Positions 1 through 12,592 of a DNA stretch of 64,000 nt are shown piece by piece. This stretch comes from Hetaerina americana (taxonomy: Eukaryota > Arthropoda > Insecta > Odonata > Calopterygidae). The stretch covers positions 65,470,590-65,534,589 of the forward strand of contig JAKTNV010000006.1 in NCBI GenBank assembly GCA_022747635.1. The letters run 5' to 3'. Position 1 is the first letter of the stretch; every line of letters begins with the position of its first letter. Below the pieces are notes generated by a model. It ran no database searches and was not told where the DNA came from. It saw only the letters and a program-made list of their open reading frames with translations. Made by a program: the position numbers and the translations under genes.

Positions 1-21
1 TGGTTTAAAAATGGAAAAAAG
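1..21 (+). CDS. Nephrin-like exon (partial), Ig strand with WFKNGKK
   Basis: The first 21 bases read WFKNGKK in frame and stop at a consensus donor (gtatgt at 22). This is the core-tryptophan region of an Ig domain that continues in the next exon. The 5' end of the exon is outside the window. Phase 0 at the donor fits the next acceptor. Confidence 0.75.
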
Positions 22-3000
22 GTATGTTTTTCTTGGGCTTCTTTCTAGAAAATAAGAAGCAATTGTTTTTGTGCACTTTAATATATTTATTTTTTATTGT
101 TATGATTGACAAACAACATTTTTCATTCTTAGGTCCTCTCTGTTACACGTGTCACTGATACGTCTGTGTCAGCTGAAGTGACAATTATGACAAACGCTTC
201 TGACAACAATGCCGTTTATCGCTGTGAGGCTAGCAACTCGGCAACTGAAGTTCCCCTGGCAGAATCGATAAAACTGACCGTTCATTGTAAGTTATTTTTT
301 CTATCCAAATTAATTATGTCTTCTATAACTTATTATTTTGGGAAATCTACTAATTATTTGTCTGGTGGGTGAGGCTAGGTTTTTTGGAGGGCCCTGACAG
401 TACACACTGCTGTACTCTTAATTTCATTTAAAATTCCATAATTGCCATGAGCAAAATATGGCCAATACCGTACTTTTAAGCTCTACAATAGTAAAAAAAA
501 GTTGTCTGCATGTCTCTTGAGTATTTTTTGATGAAAATATTGAAGTAGCCTTTAGAAAGGAAGGAATGTAATATAGAAGCAAACTCGAGTGGTTTGTAGG
601 TATGTCATTCCAAAAAAAAGGATTTAATTTATTGAATGACCAAATTAATGAACATTTCCTTGGTAAAGGTTGATTCTGAAAAGTGTTTCAGACATTGGAA
701 TTAAAAAATGGTAACTTATAGTTGCTTTTAATTAATATGTATTGTATGATTTATGGTTATAGTAATAATGATATGATTTATAGTGATATAATATATATTT
801 CAAAACTTCTTTTTTATTTGTTTTCCTCAGCCAAAATGTAATTCTGCGACTTCCCCAATCTCCCCATGGGGTTACCACAGATTATTTGATGTAGTGGATT
901 AGTGTTTAGATGGTTGAGAAGACATACTCTACCCTTTTTAGTCTCTGCCAATGCATTCTATTTTTCTAATCAATTAGTTCCGCCTGAGAATGTCAAAATA
1001 CGCACTGAACCCATCCGACTTCGCACTGGCCAAGATGCTCGCCTAAACTGTGAGTCCAGTTCCAGTAACCCACCTGCGCGTCTTACATGGTGGCGAGATG
1101 GAATACCAATCCCTCAAGATCTCCAGGGTGGAAGCATTGAATCAGATGGGAGCACTCCAGGAAATGGAACCACGATCATCAGTTCCGGTCTTGATGGGGG
1201 ACACGTTTCAAAGTCTGTCCTTTATTTAGGAGAAGCTGGCTCTGCACTTGCTGGAGCCAGTTTCGCCTGTCAAGCAAGTAACGAAGCTCTGGATAAGAGT
1301 GTTCACGACACCATCATTCTCCAAATTCTGTGTAAGTGAATTTTGTATGCAGAGCTTTGTGTTTTTATTATTTTATTGCACTGCAACCTGCATTTCTTTG
1401 AACTGAAGGAATTAAAGTATTCAATGCTTACCTTGCTAGTATGTTGTCATTGATTTTCAGAAATCACTCGAATTATGGAAATGTCACATGCCTAAGTTAG
1501 AATTTATTATCAAAATTAGTATTATTATTAGCAGTTGTCTGTATGCTTAGGGTAGTTGTTGATGAATGTTGGCACTACACACCACTCATGAGCCTTTAGT
1601 TCTGCATACCCTCCACCTGCCATTCCCAATATTTTTACATCTATTACCATTTTAAGCATCCCATCACCCTTCATTATCTCCTTCAACTCCATCATTTGTT
1701 TTCATTTCCATCCTAATTATTTGGTCCATTTTTCTCATCTCCACATCTGAAAATCTCCCAATCTGTGCTACTCTATCACCCTGCTTCAAAAACTAAGTTT
1801 TCAAGCTATAGGCAAAAGTATTCAATATTCTAGAAACCAAGATAGTCTTTCCTTAAAATCTTTACTTATGGCTCCTGACTAAACTCCTGCCTTTTGTAAT
1901 TGCTTCTTTACTTAAAACAAGTCTTCTTTTAACATCTCACATAACATCCATACTACTCTGCTCACCCTCATCCAAAACATTTCCGAAATTGCTGCACTGT
2001 TCCATGTGTTCTAGTTTATGTCCCCCAACTTGAATGTTTATCTTAGCCTTCTTATTTCTAAATAATGTCATTACCTTAATTAGCATATTTTGTCCTATCT
2101 TTGTAAACCCTCCACATGTTTCCTGTCCCAGATAAGTTTTCTTCTCAGTTGATTGAAATCAGTGTGGAAGCATTTTGTATTTCAAATGTTTTTCTAGTTA
2201 ATGTAAGTTCTACATTCCCTTCAAGCTTTTCCAGCAACTAGATGCTAACCACAAGCAGTGTTTTCAGGGTTAATATCTATACAATGCACTTGAATCATGT
2301 ATCATTCTTAGCCAAGCTATAGTTTAAAAATGAATACAATACAATTAATTAAAATGCTTTAAATGGAATAACTCACTTGCTCTCTTATAAGTCACTTTTA
2401 TAATGGTATACCATGTGAATGTTAAATGAAGTTTTTAATTGAAATTGAATTTAATATTGTCATGTAAATTGTGAACATTTCAGATAAACCAAAATTTCTC
2501 GAGCCTGCAGAAGGTGATCGATCTGTGATAGTTGTTGCAGAGGGTGAATCAACAAATGTAACTTTACTGGCCGAGGGCAATCCCCCAGATATCACATATA
2601 CATGGACCAAGGATGGTGCTCCTCTCAAGGTAGATATTATGAAATCCTTCTCATGTCAGAGATATAAATGAATTTTATAGTGAATGAACCAAAAGTCTAA
2701 AATGGGGATGCTGTTGTTTTGTATTCACATTACTTAATACTTTTATATCTCTTGAAATAAGGATACCAATTTAATGCAACTTCATATTTGTTGCCCCAAG
2801 GTAAATAATACTGTTTTTCATTTAATTTGTTCAAATATTCAGAATTACTTTTCTTGCTAATTGATTGGTATGACTAATTATTATTATCATTATTGTTCAT
2901 TATTTAAGTATGAGCTTCAGTCATCGGGCATATTAAATATTTTTAATGAGTCATACTGTATGTATGTATTTCCATATCATCTTGAAACCAATAAAACTTA

Positions 3001-6000
3001 TTTTTTTATTATCACTTAATTATTTTGTTTGTTTTCAAAAGAGAGTCGCTTAGCCTTGAAAAGGTGTGATAGGCACCATATTCAATTTTTTGTCATCACT
3101 AAAGATTTAATAATTAATCAACACGTCTTGAACTCCCTACCTGATGGCTAATGAATTCACTATGGAGGTTGACCTTCATTCTGTTACTGGTATTCTTAAT
3201 ATAAGAAATGGTTGCAAATTTAATTTAATGGAAATCTTTCATACTTCGATAGTTCGTGAATTAACATTGCTACTTTCAAAGGTAAATTTATTACTATACG
3301 TACACAATAAAATACAGTTTTTTTTACAGTTATTCTATTGAATTCAATAAATCCCATTGGATATCCTTAGAAGTGTAAGTGAAATGCATTTTGAATGATC
3401 AATTTTGATAACTTGAGCTAACGGTCATTTCAGAGCTCAAGAGATGGTGTAGGAAGGCAGAGAGTGACTTGGGATGGGCCAACTCTGAATGTTACTGATG
3501 CACGGCGTGAAGATGCTGGGAGATACACAGTAGAGGCCGTTAACAGTGAAGGCTCAGACACAACTTCTATTAGAATGGATGTCCATTGTAAGTAATCCTG
3601 TTAAAGTATTTTTCTTGCTTGATCATGAAATTAAATCAATCATCCAAGTCTTCAATTTTATTATAGTTCTTATAGTAAGTATCATGCCTTTTTGTATTAA
3701 CTCTCTGATTATTGGTGTGAAAAAAAGACAAGTTGATGTAATTTTCTAATTAAGATCATCATATGTATCAATAACAGCCAACAACCTTTGGATACTAAAT
3801 GCCTTAAGTTTCCCATTTGTCTGATGGGCTGCTATTTTCAATTTATAAACTGATCCTTCTCCTCCATGATTTACTATATTCTCGCTTCGTCATCCATTTT
3901 TCTCTGGCTTAATGGGAACAGTTTATGTGAACTTCTATACGATGAGGGAAAGTTAATATACATCATACCTTCTGCTTCCATTATGAAGCATTTTTATTGT
4001 TGTGTGATCCATAAAATTAGCCTTGGCCTGTTGTAGAGTGCACCACAATCTGCTCTATTTACTGAGCCTCATTAATAGTATATTGTAACATTTTCAATGT
4101 ATTTGAGTGTAGCTAAATATTTACATACTGGTATATTTATTTCAATTAGATCCACCAATGATTCAAGATCTTCCTCGCCAAATTGTGGTGTCCAAGGATG
4201 AGGAGGCAACCTTAACTTGCACAGCGGATGGGAATCCACTCCCTGAGGGTTCCGTGCATTGGAGGAGAGAAGGGAGCACTAACTCAGGGGGTGGGCCAGC
4301 TGTCTCTTGGGCACTGAACCCTCCTGGGGGAACTGTTTCACCTCATGATGGAGAAGGGCGTGTCATTCCAACCTTCTATTCCAATGGAACTAGTATTCTG
4401 AGAATTCAGTCAGCTGAGTCCAAAGATGCAGGCACTTATGTTTGTGTTGCTAGCAATGGTGTTGGACAGGGACCAGCTGTTTCCAAGTCTACTTTTCTTA
4501 TTGTAAAACGTAAGTTTTTGAATTTGAATTGCACAGAGTCAAGGCAAAAAATATTCCTCTGTCCCTTTGCTTGAAAAGGGGTCTTTCTGTAAATTATTGC
4601 ATGTTCTAGAAACAAATTCCTTTTAATTGTGGAAGTAACATAATTCTCAGTACTTATAATGGCTAGTGATTTCACTTGTGTGTATATGATCTTGTGATTA
4701 CATAACTTTGTAAATGAACAGTTTGAGCCCTAGTTTCGAAAATTTAGGAAAATGATTGTTTGCTGATTTTTATGAAAGACAAATTTAATGTATATTTCAT
4801 TTAATGTGTATTTTGGGAAAAAATTAATTAAAATCTATTCCTGTTTATTTGATAAATTGAAAACTGCTTTTAAGTATTGACATTATATCAGGTGTAGATC
4901 TGGAAGGCATATGTCGAGGACCCCCAAAACCCTTTTCTATTTGATTGTATTGGAAATAACACTTACCCACACAGTCTATTTTTCATTTAATTGTCACTCA
5001 TCGAAAATATTTTTTCTCAGTCCAAATTGTGTTAATGTTGTCTGCATGTGTGCTTTACAGATGCTCCCGAAATGGATCAAACTTCAGGAGTATGGAAAGC
5101 AGCAAGCAGTGTAGGTGGTGTTGCTAGGCTACTGTGCATAGCACGAGGTGCACCTAAACCTGCATTTTCTTGGTCTTACAATGGGGCAGCAATCTTACCG
5201 TCTTCTTCCGTATCTTCGGGATCTTCATCCACACTATCTCCACCAGCTACTACTGGTGATGGTTCCTCAGAAAAGTACAAGATACAATTTCGTGAGGTAA
5301 TTTATCTTACCTTTTGAATATTTTGGGCCGGAAAAATTATTTCTATCTGTTGATAAGAATTATGTCAACTATTGCATTCATGATTGTGTTAGCATGGTCT
5401 AAATTTTATAAATAGCTAATGAATGATGTGTCAAGTAATGGCATCTTTTATGTTATCCATGCATAGGGCCTAACTAATGTTGAATGAGCAGTATTTCTGT
5501 TAAATTAACAATGATGGGTGTTCTAGTTTTATTACCTCCAAATTAATATCACGGTGTTAATAAAAATAATAAAGATCATCCAAAATATTTCATTCAAACC
5601 TGAGGAAACCAGATCACCGTTCAGTAAGTCACCATGGGTGTGTATTTAAAAAGGGCTGACTATATTTTGACGGAAAATATCAGCTGAATTTTTTAGTAAG
5701 TAAAATGCTAAGGATGTAAATTAATGTGCCAATAATGATAGTCAGGGATTTATTTAAATTTGGACTTAGTGGAGAGGTATTTTTTGGAATGTTAAAATCA
5801 ATTTTACGCTTAATTTTTTTTCCCCCTAAAAATCTGAAAATAAATTCAGAAAGACTTTGGAAGTGATTGGGTAATAATTCGACCAGAGTTCTTTAGCTGC
5901 TGTGCCAGATACTATCCCTTGTATCACTGTTAATTATAAACATCAGTTAATTCAATTATGAGCATAACAGTATGAAGCTCCTAGCATTAAAGTACAATTA

Positions 6001-9000
6001 TATTTAAAAATTAACCCAAATATTGTCTATGTTTTATATTATGCATCTTTTAAAGTTCATCTTAAGAATTGTGTAGAGTAAATATTGATGACTTCAATGC
6101 AAAAGTCAAACTACTAAATGTCTTATCCATGTTTATTTTTTCAGATCGATCCAAGCACCTGGGAGTCTGTTCTTATTGTTCGTGGTGTACGTCAGAGCGA
6201 TTATGGAACTTACAAGTGTGGAGCCAGCAATGAATTTGGAAGTATTACTGCAAATGTCAACCTTTCTCCAGCCTCTCGCCCAGATCCACCCATTAGCCTC
6301 TCACTTAGGAATGCATCGCACGATTCAGTCTTGCTGGCATGGACCCCTGGGTTTGATGGTGGTGCTCATGTTGTGTATCGTATTCGCTATAAGAAGGTGG
6401 CTTCTACTAGGAGATCTGGGTAAGTTGATGGAGAAAAAAATTAACTGATCATCATCAGTAGCTGAAGTGCTTCATTTAGAACATGATTTGTCCTCAGTAA
6501 CTTGAGTTCTTACAATATTTTTAAATTTTTACGTCTTGAAATTTCAGAACTGCCCCAGAAAAAATGGAGGAATCTAATGGAGGAGAAACTTTGGCCACCA
6601 CAGATGATCGCAGCTCAAAGAAAAAGTCTGTAGAAGATGAAGAACTTTTGAGTGGTGGTTCGTACTACTATGTGGATGTTTCTCCTCCAAGTGCTACAGC
6701 ATTTGTAGTGACAGGGCTTGCACCAGCTACAGAATATGCCTTTTCCATTATGGCTAAAAATCGTATTGGTAGCAGTGACTACTCTGGACCTCCCCTTCGT
6801 GTGGTGACGTCAAGTGAGTTATTTCTTTCTCAGACATAACAAGGTTTCGGTTAATTGGGAAAGGTGGTTCTTAAAATGTTTTTGCATGCTGATATTTCAT
6901 GTTTGTGCTGAGATAAATTCACCATTCTAAAATGATGAAGGTAATTGCTCTATAAAATTTGCTCATCAGTGAAATATTTTAAATTTTGATTGATCTCAAA
7001 TAATGTAAATCTCTGTATTTCTTTTTCGTATCACTAAAATATCTGAGTTGATCTTGCAAAGAGATGGAATTAATTGTTCAATGGCTTTTTTGTTATAACT
7101 CACCTTCAACACCTAATTTGAAAATATTCATGGTATCATTTCATCTAGACACAAAGTGTCCTATTGGCTCTGTCCAACCGTTTCTTTCAAATATTGTGTA
7201 TACTAACAGATTGGTAAATGCCTTGCTATGCTATATGTAAACAGTTGATAACTTCAAAAAATAATTTTGCTCTACATTTATTTTTGAAAAATACAATTTC
7301 ATCTTCAATGTTCTAGTCACTTACAAATAACTTGTGGTCTCCATCTCATCACTATCTACAGAGTTTCGTATAAATTTTACTAATTTTGTTCATCTCTTCT
7401 CTTGGAAAGAAAAGAATTCATTAAAAGTCATGGTTTGACTGACAGTTTTAATCAATCATGAGATTCTCTATAGATGAAAGAATACACAAACTTCTTTTTT
7501 AATTTTTCATTATTTGTTTATTCTTCTGGCAATATTTTTTCCCCTTTCTGGGAAAATCAGAAATAAAACAGCTCTACACTTTGATCCTTAAAGAAAAATC
7601 ATTTGTTGTTAGTTAACCTAAGCCAGTTGTGATAAAACATTAATTCACTTCTCTCTGATATACACTGATTCACCGTAATAGTTTCCGCATGCCATGTGAA
7701 GTATTTTATTCCTGATGTTTCTCTTTTTACTTGTTATATTGGCTTTTTCAAATTGAACCAAATTTATTAACTTCATTGATTAATTTAAGTCCATGTTCTA
7801 AATATTGAGCCACATGTTCTGTTCTAATCTTTGGCGTTCTATTTCATAGTTATTTAATTCCATTTGTACTACACAAATTCCAAAATGTAATGTAGAAAAA
7901 ATAAGGAAAAACATATACCTGGTATTTCAGAGGCCTGTTGTTTTAGATGGTCAGAAATTTTATACTAACATCTTTCAATTAGAATTTTTGTTAAGCAATT
8001 CAATTGAGGTAAAATAATCCAATCAATTGTGGAAAATAAACTCTTTAAGTGAATTTGAAAACACATGTACAAAAATGAGGGAGCATATGATGGAAAGCAC
8101 TCTTATTGAAATTATAAGAACCTTTATTAGCCTAAACATTAAATAAAATGCATGTCATAGCTGCGTCAAAAATTTCATCAGCAACCCAATTTATTAAAAT
8201 AAAAAAGAAATAATGTAAAATAAAGCAGTCACTTATTTTTTAATTCAATGTAAAGGGTTCCATGTATTGTTTTAAGAAATTTTAATGAGAAACTTTTCAT
8301 TGCGTTACACTCAAAATTTAGCAGCCAAACTCAGGATTACAGTAAATATTCCATCTTCTAGTAGAAAATATCGCTAATATGAAAACATTTACATTGGTGG
8401 AATACTATTTCCTTAGCCTCCATCACTGGTTTTTGTGTTAGAGTCCCACTGTAGTTTTTTTTATAATATCTCTTTCTTGCTTATTGAGGTGATGTTTCAA
8501 AACCAGCCTGGTTAATTTAGAATTAATGTGGTTTCCTAGAAACAGGAGTTAAGTATAATGGCCAGAATGTTCTGTATCCTTCAATACACACTTTCATGCA
8601 AATTAGTTTCACAGTGATTAATACTTTTTGTGGCCACCTTTGGAGATTCTTTTTTGTGTTCTCTATACTTGTCATTGAAATATGCTCATTCAAGCGTGAT
8701 AGCATAGCATGCATGCTCAAAAATGTTGCATCTCTGTTTTTGTTATCCAATTAACAAACTAACAAGGGGCTGCTTTCTTTCTTCTTTTTCTCCTCCGGCT
8801 CACCTCCTTTCCCTCTGACTAACTCACCCCATCCATCCATTGGGGATGTTTGAACCCAAAGGTCACGTCCCGCCCTCTACGTCCTCCTCCTCCAAGTCCC
8901 CTTCTTCATCCTCCTCCTCTTCTGGGACTAATGGTGGTGCCTCAACCAGTTCAAGTGGCCAGTTGCCCAAGTTGGTGATAGTAGTGGTAACGGTGGTGGG

Positions 9001-12000
9001 AGCTGCCCTTTTGGTGCTCAACGTTGTCCTCATTGTATGCTTTGTCCGGAGACGCACTCAGAAGAAGAGGCGTCTGGCCGGTAAGGTTTAAGTCCCCAAT
9101 GTCACCTCCTGTACTGCCACCACCTCATGAGTTTTGTTCTTTTTTTTTCTTTTCCCCATAACCCAAACCACCCAAACACTACCTTTACCCCTTCATCACC
9201 CAATTTTTATGTGCCGTGACGATGGACCACTGGCCTGACCTCACACGCCCTGGATGTGGATCCTACCGACAATGAATTTTTATTTCATCCAAATCCCATC
9301 AATACCTACTTCCAACCCATTGAAATCGTGCTGAATTGTGGCGTGGGAATGGTTTTTTGGCTCAATCAGGCAATAGTGAGCACGAAAGAATGCTGATCGC
9401 AGGAGATCTTCTTCAAAAGGCTGACCTTCACCGTATCATCATAATTTCTGGCTCTGTAGCGGGAACCCTTGTGCTGGCCCTCAACATTGTGGCGCTAGTT
9501 GTCTGTTTTTTCAGACGGAAGCGCTCAAAAAGGATGGAAGAGGGTACTTTCATATTCACTTAATTATAATCTAAGTTATCTTAAAAGAAGTGCCTAGTGA
9601 AACATCTAAAGGCCATCTTCATAATTTTTTTTGTCAAGCCAAGTAAGAATATATTTTTTTGATGATAAATGAAATAATATTTTTATATATGATTAGTTGA
9701 CGCAGTATGCTTAGTGCTATAAGTAACTATATCAATTGAAATCTAAAATGAGCCTTCTAAAGACTTGCATAAATATATGTTTGATTTATTCTTTGGTTAA
9801 GAGTTTTAAATTATTCAACATCTCAATGAAAAGTAAAGAAAATTATAATTAATCCATTGTGGTGCCAAGTATTAATTTTATACAAAAATACTCTTGATGC
9901 CAAATTGAACTATTTAGTCATTCATAAAAATTATCGGCATTTTAACTCATATTATACCAATTCCTCTCAGGGTACCTGATTTGCTTTACCAAATCATATC
10001 ATTATTATTTTTACCCATTTTTTTTTCAATTACTATGTTTTGAGAATACATGTTTATAACCTACAACTCATTTTCTGATGCTATTATTGATTGTAAAACT
10101 TTTATTCACAACAGCTGCTGCAAGTGAGCAGGGAAGTAGCAAGTCTGCGACGATTGAAATGTATGCTAGCAGCTACAATGAAACTGTGACCGGAGAAACA
10201 CTTAGCTCCATATCAGAGAAAAGTGAGAGTTACTCAAATGGTGGAGATAGCAATGAAGATTACATTGTGAGTCTACTGTTTAAATCTTTCATACCCAAAT
10301 TTTCATTATCCATACATAAATGTGGATTGTTTTGAGAAACCATTTAAAAAATAAGGATGATGACTGTTTTTCTTTTGTATTGCCTTCTAACGATCTCTCA
10401 ATTAGAATTGAGATCAGATACCAAATTAGTGTTGTCTTGTTGACCTTAGTTGAGCTAGTCAATCTCTGGCCACCAAGGCAAAAAAAGGTTTTTTCACTAA
10501 TGGCTATTTTTAGCATAATTATGACCAGTGTCCATGACAGTGATACCTTTGAGTATTTTATGATCTTATGACCCTTCCCCTTGGGTTAAGATTCTGGCTA
10601 TGCCATAATATGCAATAAAATGCATCCATTTGGCATAAGGTATAAATGTCACTCCGCATCATCCCTTAAAAATAGCTTGGTCAAATGTGATCCTAACATG
10701 AATTATTAAGGTTCATCAGATTATAATCATCTATTATTTTGCAGGAGGATTCCACCAAACCAGCAGCCAGCACGTACCTCATTGATCAGATTGAACCACC
10801 CTCACAGTATGCCTATCATGCCCCACCAACGGGCACCATGCACCACCACACACACCCCCACCCTCACCATCACCACCACCACCATTTACACGCAGCTCAT
10901 GGAAGGCAGCAACCACCACCCCAGCAAATCCCTGGAGATGGGACCCTGTCTAGGCGGAAACCAGCAAAGACATCCTATTTGGTACACACCCCACTGGATA
11001 GCCAAGGCCCTGTGGATGGCACTCCCGGCAGTATGGACCACTCCTCATCGGACAGAAATGAAGATGATATCAATGCTGGTAATACTTTCGTGGACACCTT
11101 ACGAAGGAACCCATACGGTCATGCAATGGGTGAGTTCAAATCAATGTCCTACTCTTTATGAAAAATTTTGAAACCAATTTTGTGTGCGGGGTGGCCAACC
11201 TGACGTTAATTTACTCCCTGGACACCTGTTGACATTGAGATTTTTTATCACCTAAAATTTCCTTAAAACTTAAAATTCAACATTATTTCAACTCTGCACC
11301 TATTTGTTTAATAAAAGTTGGATATGTATCTTTTTTGTCCAATATTGGATCTACAATTTTTTTTATCATAATAAGAAGGTTAAGAAGAGTATAATGGCTC
11401 AAGGTTGTAATATCAGTAAATGAGAGGGCTGATATAGCCGCAAAAGAATCACAAAATATGTAGCATTTACATTCCCAGTAGGCACTGACACAAGATCTAA
11501 GAATTAAGCTGAAGAGCATTATGGGTTGCTGACCATAGTCCTACATGGAATGCACTGAACAATTATAACCTTTGGGCTTTAAAATTCTAAGTGTCGCCTT
11601 GGAAGTTCGAAGAAGGAAGAAAAATTTTCCCAGTCGGTCTCCTCAGGAGAAACGACTTATTTTGATGAGATGAAAACTTGAAAAAATTTTCATCTCATCA
11701 AAAGATCAGGAGATGCCAGTGAAAAGAGATCAATAACCATGTGCATGAGGATATATATATATACGAGGGTTATCCGGAAAGTAGTACCCGTTCGTGCCGC
11801 ATGAAGTGCTGACGACGCGAATAGCCGCTGGACGAGGTCAGATAGCTTCAGTGGCTTGTCTGCCTTCTCTGAGCCAAGTTGCGTGACTGTGTTGTTTCTG
11901 TGATTGTTTACAATGTTTAAAAAAATTGAGAACGCCGCCAGTTGTGAAGTGAGGGCAGTGATTAAATTCCTCAATGCAAGAAACGTTCGCCCATGTGATA

Positions 12001-12506
12001 TTCATCGCCAATTAAAGGAGGTGTATGGAGACAATGTAATGGACGAGTCGTCTGTTCGGCGGTGGTGTCACAACTTCAACATGGGGAGGGGGAACACACA
12101 CGACGATGAGCGTTCGGGGAGACCGTCTGTCATTACAGACCAACTGGTGAGCTCAGTTGACGAATTCGTGAGGAACGATCGGCGCGTCACAATTGATGAC
12201 ATCTGTGAGCATTTTCCCAATGTTTCTCGAACAATTGTTCATGAAATTGTTAAACACCATCTGCATTATGCAAAAATTTGTGCAAGATGGGTCCCTCGCG
12301 TATCTCAATGAGCTGGCGGCGAAGGACTATGCAGCAGGAATACAGAAACTTGTCACACGTTATGACAAATGCCTTAATTTGCTTGGAGATTATGTTGAGA
12401 AGTAGTTTAAAGTATCCTCTTTCAAATAAAATTTTTTATGTTTGTTAATATTTACTTTTGTCTTTTTATTTCACGAACGGGTACTACTTTCCGGATGACC
12501 CTCGTA

Positions 12507-12592
<86 letters not shown>

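Noticed and set aside
8863..9057. Minus-strand open frame opposite transmembrane exon A
   Set aside because: Shadow of a coding exon: its acidic and Thr runs are the reverse complement of the serine-rich stalk and the helix.
10782..11171. Second plus-strand frame over the histidine-rich exon
   Set aside because: Out-of-frame reading of the CAC/CAT tract. The other frame fits the splice phases and continues into the next exon.
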